Shown: positions 46,588-57,646, counted from the first letter of the stretch. The stretch is DNA of 64,000 nucleotides from Dactylis glomerata (GCA_007115705.1 QXEO01000548.1:7975024-8039023), one strand, 5' to 3'. Made by a program: numbers and translations. The notes: generated by a model not told the origin, from the letters alone.

Positions 46588-47590
46588 AGTTGATAGCCTT
46601 GCTCATGATGTTGAACTTCTGAAATTAAAAGTGTTTCCTAATGATGTGAAAGAGAGCAATGTTTTTGCTACCGCTAATGCTATCCAAGTTGGAATTGATG
46701 AAAATATTAGATTGTTAGCGGAATTGCATGCCAGGTGGGAAAGAGAAGATGAGATGGCTAGAGAAATGAAGGTATGTACCATTACTACCTCTAATGATGT
46801 TGCTCCTAATACTAGCAATCCTCTTACTTTGATTGGTGTAGAGAAAACTCCCACTCCTTGTGTTAAAAAGCCTAAAACTGCCAAAACTGTTTCTCAAAAG
46901 AGTGCTGAAATTTTTCGGAGTATGGGAGATGATAGCTCTACTTCTTTTAATGATTTTGATGTTGATGGCTGCAATATATCTGAAGTAATTTTGTTCTTGC
47001 AAAAGCTTGCTTTGACTCCCAATGCTAGTTCTTTAAATATTGCTTTTACTAAGCATATTACCAATGCTCTTATAAAGATTAGGGATGAAAAGTTGAAGCA
47101 AAAAGCCTCTGTTCCCAAGAAGATAGAAGATGGTTGGGAACCCATCATTGATATGCATGTTAATGGTTATGATTGCCATGCTTTATGTGATCTAGGTGCT
47201 AGTATTTCTATCATGCCTAGAAAGATTTATGACATGCTTGATTTACCACCGCTTGAAAAATGTTATTTTGGTGTTCCTATTGCTGATGTTGCTAAGAAGA
47301 AACCTTTGGGAAGAATTAATGATGTTCTTATTGTGGTTAACAATAACCTTGTTCCCGTTGATTTTCTTGTTATGGACGTTGAATGCCATGCTTCATGTCC
47401 TATTATTTTGGCAAGACCCTTTCTTCGAACTGTAGGTGCCATCATTGATATGAGGGAAGGTACCATCAAATATCAATTCCCGCTAAAGAAAGGTATAGAA
47501 CACTTCCCTAGGAAAAGAAAGAAATTACTTTTTGACTCTATTCTTAGAGCAAATTATGAGCTTGATGCTTCATCACTTGATATTACTTGA
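46571..47590 (+). CDS. Coiled coil and aspartic protease (element C)
   Basis: In the +1 frame relative to Gag. The frame opens after a TAG at 46568-46570; the first ATG is 46631. The N-terminal part (SLAHDVELLKLKV, ENIRLLAELHARWEREDEMAREMK) is probably coiled coil. The retropepsin-like domain spans about residues 165-285 counted from that ATG. Its active site CDLGASISIMP has D encoded at 47189-47191, and the later flap and C-terminal motifs are VDFLVMDVE and PIILARPFLRT. The L after the catalytic D (DLGAS) is typical of Athila-type gypsy elements. It would cleave Gag. The frame ends at 47590 (SLDIT) without continuing into RT. No ATG of its own is well placed, so expression may need frameshifting, or the copy carries a small indel. 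Confidence 0.8.
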   Translation, partial: ANFASKVDSLAHDVELLKLKVFPNDVKESNVFATANAIQVGIDENIRLLAELHARWEREDEMAREMKVCTITTSNDVAPNTSNPLTLIGVEKTPTPCVKKPKTAKTVSQKSAEIFRSMGDDSSTSFNDFDVDGCNISEVILFLQKLALTPNASSLNIAFTKHITNALIKIRDEKLKQKASVPKKIEDGWEPIIDMHVNGYDCHALCDLGASISIMPRKIYDMLDLPPLEKCYFGVPIADVAKKKPLGRINDVLIVVNNNLVPVDFLVMDVECHASCPIILARPFLRTVGAIIDMREGTIKYQFPLKKGIEHFPRKRKKLLFDSILRANYELDASSLDIT

Positions 47591-50511
47591 TTCGCAATTT
47601 TCTGCGCCTAGCTCAAAGGCGTTAAAGAAAAGCACTCTTGGGAGATAACCCAATGTTTTTTTTCAGTACTTTTTCTTTTATTTGAGTCTTGGAAGTCATT
47701 ACTTCTATAATGACCGCTCTTTATCTTGTTTATTTCGTTTTTGTGCCAAGAGAAGCCTCTAATTTGAGTGAGGTAAAGATTTGGGGATGTTGCTGTCCTG
47801 AAACTGTTTTCGGTGCTGCACCGTAAAAATTCGTGAAAATTCTCTGTATATCTTTTGGACCTGCGATTTCTTGTGCATATGCCCCAGGTTATATCCAAAC
47901 TTTTGTTAGTTGAACAATTTTTGATTTGAGCAACATAAAATCCCTCAAAAATTTGACCTTTGTCAGCTGTTCAGTTTTGACAGATTTCTGCCAATATTTG
48001 TCTTTGCCACTTTATCGCTTTCTTTTGAGTTCTTTTGATCACGGAACTTTTGGGGAGGTTGCTACAGTAGTATTTGCTATATATGTGGTGGTTTTGAGTT
48101 GAAACCTGAAGCAAATAAGAGGTTGATTATATGTTATGCTTGCACTAATGTTGCTAATAGAATTGTGTTTAGTTTTGTATGAAGGAAGTTTTCAAGTGTA
48201 GGGATTGGAGAATGATGAGATGAGTTGAAGAATGGACAAAAGCTCAAGCTTGGGGATGCCCATGCATCACCCCAAGAAATATCCAAGAAGTACAAGCGTC
48301 AAAGCTTGGGGATGCCCCCGAGGCACACCTTCTTCATCGGCAAAAATCAGGTCACCTTTCAAAACACTATATTTTTATTGCTTCATGCACTATGTGTTTT
48401 TCTTGGAGCGTCAGTTGTTTTAGTTTTCTTAGTTGGTTTAGTTTGTTTGTTTGCTGCAATAAATGGTTGGACCCCAACAAAATTTCTTTTGGAGAAGTTG
48501 CCTTGCTTTTCATTTGCCAAGAACGCTCTAGTTTTCACTCTTATTAAAAATCGAGTGTTCTTCTTTTTCTGCTACTGCTTTTGGTTTTCGTTTTCGCCTT
48601 GATTTGCGTTCAGACCTTGTCATATCTTTTCATCAAGGTGTATTTTTGCCTCTGATCTTTATTGGTTTTCATCAAAAGAGGTGTTTATAAAAATTTCAAA
48701 TGGTGTTGGAAAAGAGAAAAAGCTTTGTGCAAAATAGTGGTACAAGAAGGAGCTTGTGTAGACTGCGGCTTAGGCTTTTTCATGTCATGCTTGATGTCTT
48801 TTTGATAGTATGCTTAGTGGTTTTTCTGTAGCATGACTTGTCTCAAATAACTGAGATTGCTTAATGAGCCTTTGAAAAAATCATGCGTTGTTTTTATTGT
48901 ATGGAAGCATTATTTTGGTTTTCTCCTTGATTCTTTATTTGGGTTGACTTGGCGCATGCTCACACATGTTAGACTCTTACAAAGTCGCCAATAGCCTCTA
49001 TGATCATTTAGTTTTTGACTTTTGATGCCATCTTATGCTTCTTTTAATGTCCCTTTGTCGCTTTGCATGATTATGGCCATTATTGCTCTCTTAGTTGGTC
49101 GATCCCAGTCTTTTGCTAGCCCTCGCCTTGTACTGAGTATGAGCTCTACTCGTGCATCCAACTCCTAAAAACCAAAGTTTTCCAAAGTGTCCACCATACA
49201 TACCTACTAGCAATTTGCTATTCCAAGTAAATTTGACTTGCTTTTATTTTCTCTTCAAATTAAACTCTTACCAGTGTTATGCGAAATTCGGTCAGTAAAG
49301 CTCTCACGAACCGGAAGACACACTTTACTTTTTCCTGTTCTTAAAAATTTGACATTGTGGTCTCTTATGTTGAGTTGTTATGCTTACAAGTTGTAAGTTG
49401 GATTCTAGCCCATCCATGCTGTCATGGGGCAAGCTTTCAACATTGCACTTCTTATTTGAGTTGATATCGTGATCTTTTGTTTATGGATGCCCGCGGTGTG
49501 AAATGAATTGGGAATCTTGTGGGGATCATGGAGTTTGTATATGTGTTAGGGAAACGCCGGGCCGCCAATCTAAGCCATGCATAATTCATGGTGGAAATTT
49601 GCAGCATACCCATGGTGAACATTCGACGACGCATCTCACAATAAAAAGCTAAACAAAAGGCAAATAAAAGAGATGTCGAGGTGTTCATTGTTTTCTTGTC
49701 CTGTCATTTTGGTGTGGGCTTGTTCCATGTCATCGGGCACGGAGGTACCCCATTGGCGGTTTTCAATGATATGCATATACTTACAATGACAAGAGCCTTG
49801 CTTGGGACTCTAAGTAAAGTAGCATGAGGTTTGGGTACTCGTATTCACGGGGCACGAGGTTTTCAACTTATGATTTGTCAAGCATATGCATCATAATTGT
49901 TCTCGCATTAACTTTAACCATTCAAGATGCTTATGATGGGGGCAATGAGAGCTCAAAGCCGGTAAGTACCATAATTTTTGAAGGTTATAAAACTTGCAAT
50001 CACTGCTTCCCTCTGCGAAGGGCCTTTCTTTTACTTTTATGTTGAGTCACCACCTTCTTTCTTTATGCACCATTAAGAGAGCATAGTTGTCATTCTTAGT
50101 GTGATATGCATTGTCCCAAAGTTCATTGATTGATTCATATTGTTGGTTTCACTTGTTCTTAAATTATATGTATCTAGTCGCCCTCTTAAACTTGAAGGTG
50201 TCCTATGCATTTATGTTTTGCTCTCTTTGAAGGACAAGCTGAAAACCATTTGTATGTTTTTCCTTATGATTTGAACACACGTTTGACTTTCATTGTTTCA
50301 TTTTCATGATCTTTTGTTTGTGTTCATTTGCATGTTTACAACATGGTTGCTAAGTTCTTATTGTCATGATTATATCTTCATGCCCATGTTTTAAGTTCTT
50401 ATGATCCCAGCTCACCAATGCTTACATATATGATCAAGATTGTGTAGGTGCATGTCACCTCAAAAATTATTCTTTTGTTATCACTTACCCACTCGAGGAC
50501 AAGCAGGAGTT
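47591..50511 (+). other. Long 3' untranslated region of element C
   Basis: About 2.9 kb shared in pieces with A, B, D and J. It contains two internal PPT-like strings (48246-48260 and 48302-48316) and the recurrent 124-aa frame (48225-48602). No pol or envelope gene is recognised. Confidence 0.75.
48225..48602 (+). other. Recurrent small ORF in the 3' UTR of element C (125 aa)
   Basis: Begins MKNGQKLKLGDAHASPQ. The second half is hydrophobic (FLLLHALCVFLGASVVLVFLVG). Counterparts: A 893-1267, J 15911-16204, D broken by C. Its N-terminal codons overlap the two PPT-like strings. Translation is unproven. Confidence 0.25.
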
Positions 50512-50526
50512 AAGCTTGGGGATGCT
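50512..50526 (+). other. Polypurine tract of element C
   Basis: AAGCTTGGGGATGCT directly before the 3' LTR. Confidence 0.72.
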
Positions 50527-52238
50527 TGATACGTCTCAAACGTATCTATAATCTTTGATGCTCCATGCTTGTTTTTACACCATTTGCCTATTGTTTCGTT
50601 ACACTTAGTGGCACTTTTATGCATTTTCCGGAACTAACCTATTAACGAGTTGCCACAGTGCCAGTTCCCTGTTTTCTGCTGTTTTTGTGTTTCAGAGTGA
50701 TACACAGGAAATATTCTCGGAATTGGACGAAACAAGTTCCTGAAGTCTTATTTTACCCGGAAGCTTCCAGAGATCCGAAGGAGCGCTAGAGGGGGCCACC
50801 AGGGCCCCACACGCAGGGGCGGTGCGGCCAGGCCCCTGGCCGCGCGGGCCCCGCGTGAGGGCGCCTGGCTCCCCCTCTGACATCGCCCCTTCGCCTATAA
50901 AGACCCCCCGACGCGTAAAACCTAAGTACCTGATCATATTTCCAGAACACATCGCGATCCGCCGCCACCGTCGACCCGAAGATCGGGAGGGTCCAGAAGC
51001 TCTTCCCGGCACCCTGCCGGAGAGGGGAATCGCCACCGGAGGTCTTCTTCATCGCCATGCTTGCCTCCGGAGCGATGAGTGAGTAGTCTACCTTGGACTA
51101 TGGGTCCATAGCAGTAGCTAGATGGTTGTCTTCTCCACCATGTCCTTCATGTTTAGATCTCATGAGCTACCCTACATGATTGAGATCACCGTTATGTAAT
51201 TCTACATGTTTGGTTTGTTGGGATTCGATGAATATTGGTGTTTATGATTAAGTTGCTGTACTGAATATTATCTTTTGTTATCTCTATGTTGTTTATGATC
51301 TTGCATGCTCTCCGTTGTTAGTAGCTATCTTGGCCGAGTAGTTGCTAGTGACTCCAAGAGGGGGTATTTATGCTCGATAGTGGGTTCATGCCTCTATTTC
51401 ACCTGGGGGAGTGACAGAAACCTCTAAGGTGGTAGATGTGCTGTTGCTACTGGGGAGAAAACAACATTCATATGCTCAAGGGCATATGCTTTGTTTACAT
51501 TACACACTTTGCTTAATGCAATTATCTGTTGTTCGCAACTTAATACTACTGGGGTGTTCGGATTGATATCCCCGGGAGTGGATTATTAGTCATAGATGCA
51601 GTTGGATGGCGGTCTATGTATTTTGTTGTAATGCCCAGAGTAAATCTCATAGTGATCTTCTTGACATATCACGTTTATCTTTATTCTATCAATTGCCCAA
51701 CTGTAATTTGTTTACCTAGCATGTGTTATTTTATCTATGGAGAGACACCACTAGTGAACTGTGGATCCCGGTCCTATTTCCATCATATTGCTATCACCTG
51801 TTTACTTTACTCGCACTGTTTACTTTACTTGCACTGTTTACTTTACTCGCATACTATATTGTTTTCCACTCGATACGCTCATAACCTTTGTTTCAAGCAA
51901 ACCGGTGAGATTGACAACCTCATCGCAAGTTGGGAACAAAGTATTTGTTTGTGTTGTGTGCAGGTTCCGCGTTGCTTCTGGCCGAAGACGAGTTAACAAG
52001 TATCGTTAACGGCGCCCTTGTTGGAGTGTTTCTAAGCCAGTCCGCATCACCTTCAGTCGTCATTGTCTCTCCTCACCTGACCGACATTAAACCTCGGTTT
52101 CTTAACTGAGGGAAAACTAGCTGCTATACTCATCATACCTTCCTCTTGGGGTTCCCAACGGGCTGGTTATCCACCACGCACAAGGACAGTTTGCTCCCGC
52201 GCCATCAGCTAATTTTCTGGGCGCCATCAAAGGGATCA
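50527..52238 (+). repeat. 3' LTR of element C (1712 bp)
   Basis: Pair of 43630-45341. Its palindrome copy has one mismatch. It carries the same three 18-bp units (about 51800-51850) and the same extended 3' end. Confidence 0.95.
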
Positions 52239-52243
52239 GCATC

Positions 52244-52960
52244 CCCAAGCTTTGACGCTTGTACTTTTTGGATATTTCTTGGGGTGATGCATGGGCATCC
52301 CCAAGCTTGAGATTTTGTCCATTCTTCACTCATCTCATCATTCTCCAATCCCTACACTTGAAAACTTCCTTCATACAAAACTAAACACAAATCTATTAGC
52401 AACATTAGTGTAGCATAACATATAATCAACCTCTTTTTGCTTCAGGTTTCAACCTAAAACCACCACATATATAGCATATACTACTGTAGCAACTTCCCCA
52501 AAAGTTCCATGATCAAAAGAACTCAAAAGAAAGCGATTAAGCGGCAAACACAAATATTGGCAGAAATCTGTCAAAACAGAACAGCTGATAAAGGCCGAAT
52601 TTTTTAGGGGTCTTATGTTTCTCAAATCAAAAAGTGTTCAACTAATGAAAGTTTGGATATAACCTAGGGCATATGCACAAGAAATCGCAGGTCAAAAAGA
52701 TATACAGATAATTTATACGAATTTTTACGGTGCAGCACCGAAAACAGTTTCAGGACAGCAACATCCCCAAATCTTACCTCACTCAAATTAGAGGCTTCTC
52801 TTGGCACAACAATGAAATAAAAAGGATAAGGAGCGGTCATTACAGTAGTAATGACTTCCAAGACTCAAATAAAAGAAAAAGTACTGAAAATAAAACATTG
52901 GGTTATCTCCCAAGAGTGCTTTTCTTTAACGCCTTTGAGCTAGGCGCAGAAAATTGCGAA
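52244..52960 (-). other. Element D 3' UTR, third block
   Basis: Continuation right of C. It matches A 1185-1901 and C 47591-48320 (reverse). It holds the start of the recurrent 124-aa frame, which C interrupts. Confidence 0.78.
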
Positions 52961-53656
52961 TCAAGTAACATCAAGTGATGAAGCATCAATTACATCAATA
53001 TGCACTTTGGAAGTTCCCGAAGATGATTCAACCTGCAAGTCACTCTTAGTTGAACTAAAAGTCTTACCAATTTTAAGAACATGTTGAGGTTTAAGCGCAG
53101 AAACCTTGGGAACATACATAAATTTTTGCTCTTTTCCAACAAAAACATTCTCTTGCTTAAATTTAAGAGAAGAGAAGATTAAACTAAGAGTTTCCATAGA
53201 CTCCTCTAGTTTTCCAATCCTTAAGTTTTGATTATCATGAGTAGTGCTAGCCTCTAAAGTGATGATTCTATTACCAATATTTTCTATTGATTCATTAACT
53301 CGGCTAGCATTTTCGAGGATACTTGGCAAACTTTTCTCTAAAGAGCTGAGCTTATCTAAAACCTCCTCCAAGGTGATCTCAGTTTTAACAACATGAATAG
53401 GTGGCATTCCCACTAAACTTTCAATTATAGTGCATGCTTCTCCAGTGGGAGTACCCAGAAAATTACCTCCTGTAAGAGTATCAAGAACATACCTATTCCA
53501 GCTAGATATACCAACATAAAAATTTCTAAGGAGGATTGGGGTAGAGTGCTTTTTTGTACACCTATGGTGGGCATTGTTAATACGGTACCAAGCATCTTTT
53601 AAACTTTCTCCCCCTTGTTGCTTAAAACTACGAACTTCTACTTCAGGATTACTCAT
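52961..53656 (-). CDS. Truncated Gag with coiled coil (231 aa, element D)
   Basis: I place the start at the ATG at 53656 (MSNPEVEVRSFKQQ), at the same leader position as C's MANPENTK start. An in-frame ATG 11 codons upstream is not favoured. Residues about 8-80 align with the second half of C's Gag: AWYRINNAHHRC against AWERMKSMINNC, FYVGISSWNRYVLDTLTGG against FYAGLNFSSRNLLDSAAGG. The first half of the Gag domain, the zinc knuckle region and the protease are missing. The rest (about 85-180) is heptad-rich and probably coiled coil (LDKLSSLEKSLPSIL, IGKLEESMETLSL). It could still oligomerise, but particle formation alone is doubtful. Not a full Gag. Confidence 0.65.
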   Translation of the reverse strand: MSNPEVEVRSFKQQGGESLKDAWYRINNAHHRCTKKHSTPILLRNFYVGISSWNRYVLDTLTGGNFLGTPTGEACTIIESLVGMPPIHVVKTEITLEEVLDKLSSLEKSLPSILENASRVNESIENIGNRIITLEASTTHDNQNLRIGKLEESMETLSLIFSSLKFKQENVFVGKEQKFMYVPKVSALKPQHVLKIGKTFSSTKSDLQVESSSGTSKVHIDVIDASSLDVT

Positions 53657-53825
53657 TTTAACAAAACTAAAAGCAGATAAGTAAAACAACTACCAAGGAT
53701 TCTAATTTTTTTTGGGTTTTTGATAAAAAATGATGCAGGCAAAAATAAATAAAGTAAAGCAAAACAAATAACAAAGTAAAGGATGTGTGCGTGAAAAACT
53801 CCCCTCGCAGAAGTCTTCTACTTCC

Positions 53826-53843
53826 TCCCCGGCAACGGCGCCA
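53826..53843 (-). other. Primer binding site of element D (tRNA-Asp type)
   Basis: Minus-strand TGGCGCCGTTGCCGGGGA, ten bases inside the 5' LTR. Confidence 0.85.
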
Positions 53844-53853
53844 AAAAAGTTGT

Positions 53854-55491
53854 TGCTTGTTGCGTGGTAAATGACCAGCCCGTTGGGAATCCCAAGAGGA
53901 AGGTGTGATGAATATAGCAGCAAATTTCCCTCAGTTAAGAAACCAAGGTTTATCGTTCTTGGAGAGGAGAGACAAACGACTGAAGGTGATGCGGACTGGC
54001 TTAATAGCACTCCAACAAGGGCGCCGTTTAACGATACTTGTTGACTCGTCTTCGCCCAGTAGCAACGCGGAACCTGCACACACACAACCAAATACTTTGT
54101 TCCCAACTTACGATGAGGTTGTCAATCTCACTGGTTTGCTCGAAACAAAGGTTATGAGCGTATCGAGTGGTAAACAGTGAAAGTATGCGAGTAAAGTAAA
54201 TAGTGCGAGTAAAGTAAATAGGTGATAGCAATATGATGGAAATAGGAGCGGGGTCCACAGTTCACTAGTGGTGTCTCTCCATAAGATAAATAACACATGC
54301 TGGGTAAACAAATTACAGTTGGACAATTGATAGAATAAAGATAAACGTGATATGTCAAGAAGATCACTATGCGATTTACTCTGGGCATTATAACAAAATA
54401 CATAGACCGCCATCCAACTGCATCTATGACTAATAATCCACTCACGAGGATATCGTCCGAACACCCCATGAGTATTAAGTTGCAAACAACAGATAATTGC
54501 ATTAAGCAAAGTGTGTAATGTAAACAAAGCATATGCCCTTGAGCATATGAATGTTGTTTTCTCCCTAGTAGCAACAGCACATCTACAACCTTAGAGGTTT
54601 CTGTCACTCCCCCAGGTTAAATAGAGGCATGAACCCACTATCGAGCATAAATACCCCCTCTTGGAGTCACTAGAAACTACTCGGCCAAGATAGCTACTAA
54701 CAACTGAGAGCATGCAAGATCATAAACAACATAAAGATAGCATAAGATATATTTTAGTATAGCAACTCAATCATAACACCAATATTCATCGGATCCCAAC
54801 AAACCAAACATGTAGAATTACATAACGGTGATCTCAATCATGTAGGGCATCTCATGAGATCTAAACATGAAGCACATGGTGGAGGAGACAACCATCTAGC
54901 TACTGCTATGGACCCATAGTCCAAGGTAGACTACTCACTCATCGCTCCGAAGGCAAGCATGGCGATGAAGAAGACCTCCAGTGGCGATTCCCATCTCCGA
55001 CCGGGTGCCGGGAAGAGCTTTTGGACCCTCCCGATCTCGGGTCGACGACGGCGGCAGATCGCGATGTGTTTCTGGAAAATTGATCGGGTACTTAGGTTTT
55101 TCTCGTCTGGGGGTCTTTATAGGCGAAGGGCATCGTTAGGAGGGAACCCAGGTGGCCTCACACCAGGGCGGCGTGGCCAGGGCCAGGGTTGTGCCAGCCT
55201 AGCGTGAGGGCCCCTGGTGGCCCCACTCCTACTCCTCTTCGGATCTCTGGAAGCTCCCGGGCAAAATAAGACTTTAGGAACTTGTTTCATCCAATTCTGA
55301 GAATATTTCCTGTGTATCACTTCTGAAACACAAAAACAGCAGAAAATAAGGAACTGACACTGTGGCGACTTGTTAATAGGTTAGTTCCGGAAAATGCATA
55401 AAAGTGCCACGAAGTGTAACGAAACATTAGGCAAATGGTGTAAAAACAAGCATGGAGCATCAAAACTTATAGATACGTTGGAGACGTATCA
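53854..55491 (-). repeat. 5' LTR of element D (1638 bp)
   Basis: Pair of 28815-30434. TATA box about 55115-55122. Two copies of the 18-bp unit (about 54186-54222). Confidence 0.92.
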
Positions 55492-55496
55492 GTGCG

Positions 55497-56338
55497 CGGC
55501 GGCAAGCCCCCAAGCATAACAAGCCGCAGTTGACGATGTTGAAGACGAAGTAGTCAAAGTAATTTTCTTCAAGTTATGCGAGTGGAGTAGCCGAAATAAT
55601 TTTCCACAAACGCTAATTGCTAGACGGATCAATTCTTTTTTCTCTTCTTCTTTCTTATTTGCCTTCACGTGAAGTAATAGTAACCATTGATTTTTCAGTT
55701 CGCGGTATACTACCGAGCTGAGCCAATCTCTCTCTCTCTTTTTTCTGATTTGACCGACTATGCTGCATCACAGGCCTTTGACCGACTTGTTTATTGCCTT
55801 CACGTAGGATTGTAGTCTGATTTCTTTGGTTTCATCCGTTGTACTGCTTGATTAGCCGGTGTATCCTCTGACCAGCTTCACGAGGTGGATCGGCCGAGTC
55901 TTCAGCTCGTAATCAGACTCGGGGAACCGGGCTGGACTGCAACAGCTTTATAGGAAACGTTTTGAATTGCAAATTTTTTGATTTTGTAGATCCAATCTTC
56001 AGGGCAAATCGTCGGCGACAAAAACCAAGAGCGACTGAAACGCCGCATGTCTAGTAGCTGGATCTCGTGAGAAGTGCATTGCGCAGCTGAATCCATCATC
56101 GGCCGCGTGAAGTTGGAATTTGAAGATGACTTCGGCTTCTCGTTCCACGATTCGTCGATTTGGACGAACTCGGCGATTCTTGATGGCAGAGCATTGAAGA
56201 TCTTGATGATGTAGATGATAGTTGATTTGATGCGATCTGGCTGCTGCTTGCTGCTGTCGGCAGTCAAAAAATTTGCTGATCTTGTTGACAAAAAAAGTTG
56301 AAGGATCCCGCCCGGATAACAAAATCCAGTCACCGCAA
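55497..56338 (-). other. Internal 5' region of element G
   Basis: About 0.84 kb between element D and the G primer site. Two overlapping frames (about 55902-56357) share no recognisable domain. It includes one PPT-like variant (55505-55514). Confidence 0.5.
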
Positions 56339-56356
56339 TCCCCACGGTCGGCGCCA
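56339..56356 (-). other. Primer binding site of element G
   Basis: Minus-strand TGGCGCCGACCGTGGGGA, two bases inside the 5' LTR. It begins with the TGGCGCC common to Triticeae gypsy sites; the tRNA was not assigned. Confidence 0.65.
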
Positions 56357-56358
56357 AT

Positions 56359-56804
56359 TGATGAGGGTTAACTCGACAAATGTCCTAGATGAAGGATTAG
56401 GATCGGGGGAAGAGCAACGACTAGAGATTCCGGGATTGAGATTGGCACACGACGTACCCAGGTTCACGTCCCCGCGGTGGAGGATCGCTACATCCTGCTA
56501 GCAATCTAGTATATGATCACAATGGTGTTTAAATGGTGCCGCCGTAGGTAGAGTTTTGTATCTATTCTATGTCTAATCTATCTTGTATGCTATGTGGTAT
56601 CTTGAGTTCTCCCTCTAGGGGCGCCCCTGCCTGGCTTTATATATGCAACCGGGCAATAGTTTACAAGTGTCCTAGTTGAATACGGATTAGAACCTTCCTT
56701 CTTCATCTCCAAGTAAATCTTCGAGTTCTTGTTCCACTCCACCTCCATAATGGGCCGGATCCGATATACTAATCTGTGGATACCCGAAGGGCATACCCAT
56801 ATCA
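56359..56804 (-). repeat. 5' LTR of element G
   Basis: Pair of 27227-27673. Right flank GCTGC. Confidence 0.88.
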
Positions 56805-56809
56805 GCTGC

Positions 56810-57646
56810 CAAATAAAAGGAAAAACTGCACCAAGTACACTAAAATTAAAGTACATATCGGTTAAATCCTAAGTGCAGTTAGCCTACAAACTTCAAATAT
56901 AACCATACTAGTTCAGTAAGTATAAAAAAGGTTTCTCAAAACCTATTAACATAGGATCTAGCTTTAAAGATCTTGACGTGAGAATCTCAAAAATAAAAAC
57001 AGTTGGTAATTTGGACAAATAGTTTTTAAGATATTTCATTTTTAAAATACGAATCTAAAAAATAAAAGGAAAATCTGAGACAACCCATTCTCTCTCTCCT
57101 CTCTCATCCCACTTTATTTTTCTTTACAACACGTAGCAAACAGAGAGATCACTTTCCAGAAATTTTCTAGCACCAGAGCACCATTGAGAAAATGACAAAA
57201 AGCTACCATAATTGGGGCAACAATGTCATATAACTACCAAACAGGTTACGTGGGATACATAACTACCACTATTGAGGCTAGTTTGTGACATATAACACTA
57301 ATGTTTCGTTTTAGTCAAGTTAACAGGTTTTCTAACTACTTGGGCCCACCTGTCGGGTCTACGTGGCGAGTAGAAACTTAACAAGCACTTCCATTTTACA
57401 AAAAGAACCCTAAAAAATAGTATCTTTTAATTTCGTATCCCTATAATATTAAAAAAAAACTCTGCGTCCTCTCGCCGCTGTCTCTGGCCAGGTCAACACC
57501 AAAGACGTGGTCGTCCGCCGGCGCAGCGGCCGTCATGCCCCGGCACCTCCGCTAGGCCGGCCAGAGGTGCGGCGGTCGAGCTCCTGCCATGCTTCCGTTC
57601 TTGAGGCCGAACTGCCTCTGGCCGGGCGTGACCTGCGGCGCCTCCG
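56810..57646. other. Unclassified DNA between elements G and H
   Basis: AT-rich to about 57450, then GC-rich (57460-57646) with short frames of no recognised family. The stretch CTACTTGGGCCCACCTGTCGG near 57338 resembles sequence common in grass intergenic DNA. No gene is supported. Confidence 0.45.

Larger units (their letters stand above)
43630..52238 (+). mobile_element. Gypsy element C, Gag-protease only, complete
   Basis: LTRs of 1712 bp each (43630-45341, 50527-52238), about 20 differences by eye. TSD GCATC at 43625-43629 and 52239-52243. Primer site 45352-45369, polypurine tract 50512-50526. It encodes a Gag (45535-46587) and, one frame over, a coiled-coil and aspartic-protease protein (46571-47590). 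About 2.9 kb of noncoding 3' region follows. RT, RNase H and integrase are absent. The DLGAS-type protease and tRNA-Asp primer site suggest an Athila-like gypsy lineage (inference). The most informative member of the shared chassis. Confidence 0.95.
28815..55491 (-). mobile_element. Gypsy element D, non-autonomous, carrying elements F and C
   Basis: 5' LTR at 53854-55491, 3' LTR at 28815-30434, TSD GTGCG at 28810-28814 and 55492-55496. The primer site is at 53826-53843 and the polypurine tract abuts the 3' LTR at 30435. Internal DNA is in four blocks around F (31591-42564) and C (43630-52238). Joined across these, the order matches A and C: leader, one ORF (52961-53656), long 3' UTR. LTR divergence is roughly 4% by eye plus an 18-bp repeat-unit difference, older than F and C inside it. 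Confidence 0.92.
27227..56804 (-). mobile_element. Small gypsy-like element G, non-autonomous, split by element D
   Basis: LTRs at 27227-27673 (447 bp) and 56359-56804 (446 bp) differ at about 5-6% by eye. TSD GCTGC at 27222-27226 and 56805-56809. The primer site lies left of the right LTR and a G-rich polypurine tract lies right of the left LTR, so the element reads on the minus strand. Without D it is about 2.9 kb, with about 2 kb of internal DNA (27674-28814 and 55497-56358) and no recognised coding domain. It is a deletion derivative or a LARD/TRIM-like form. Confidence 0.88.
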
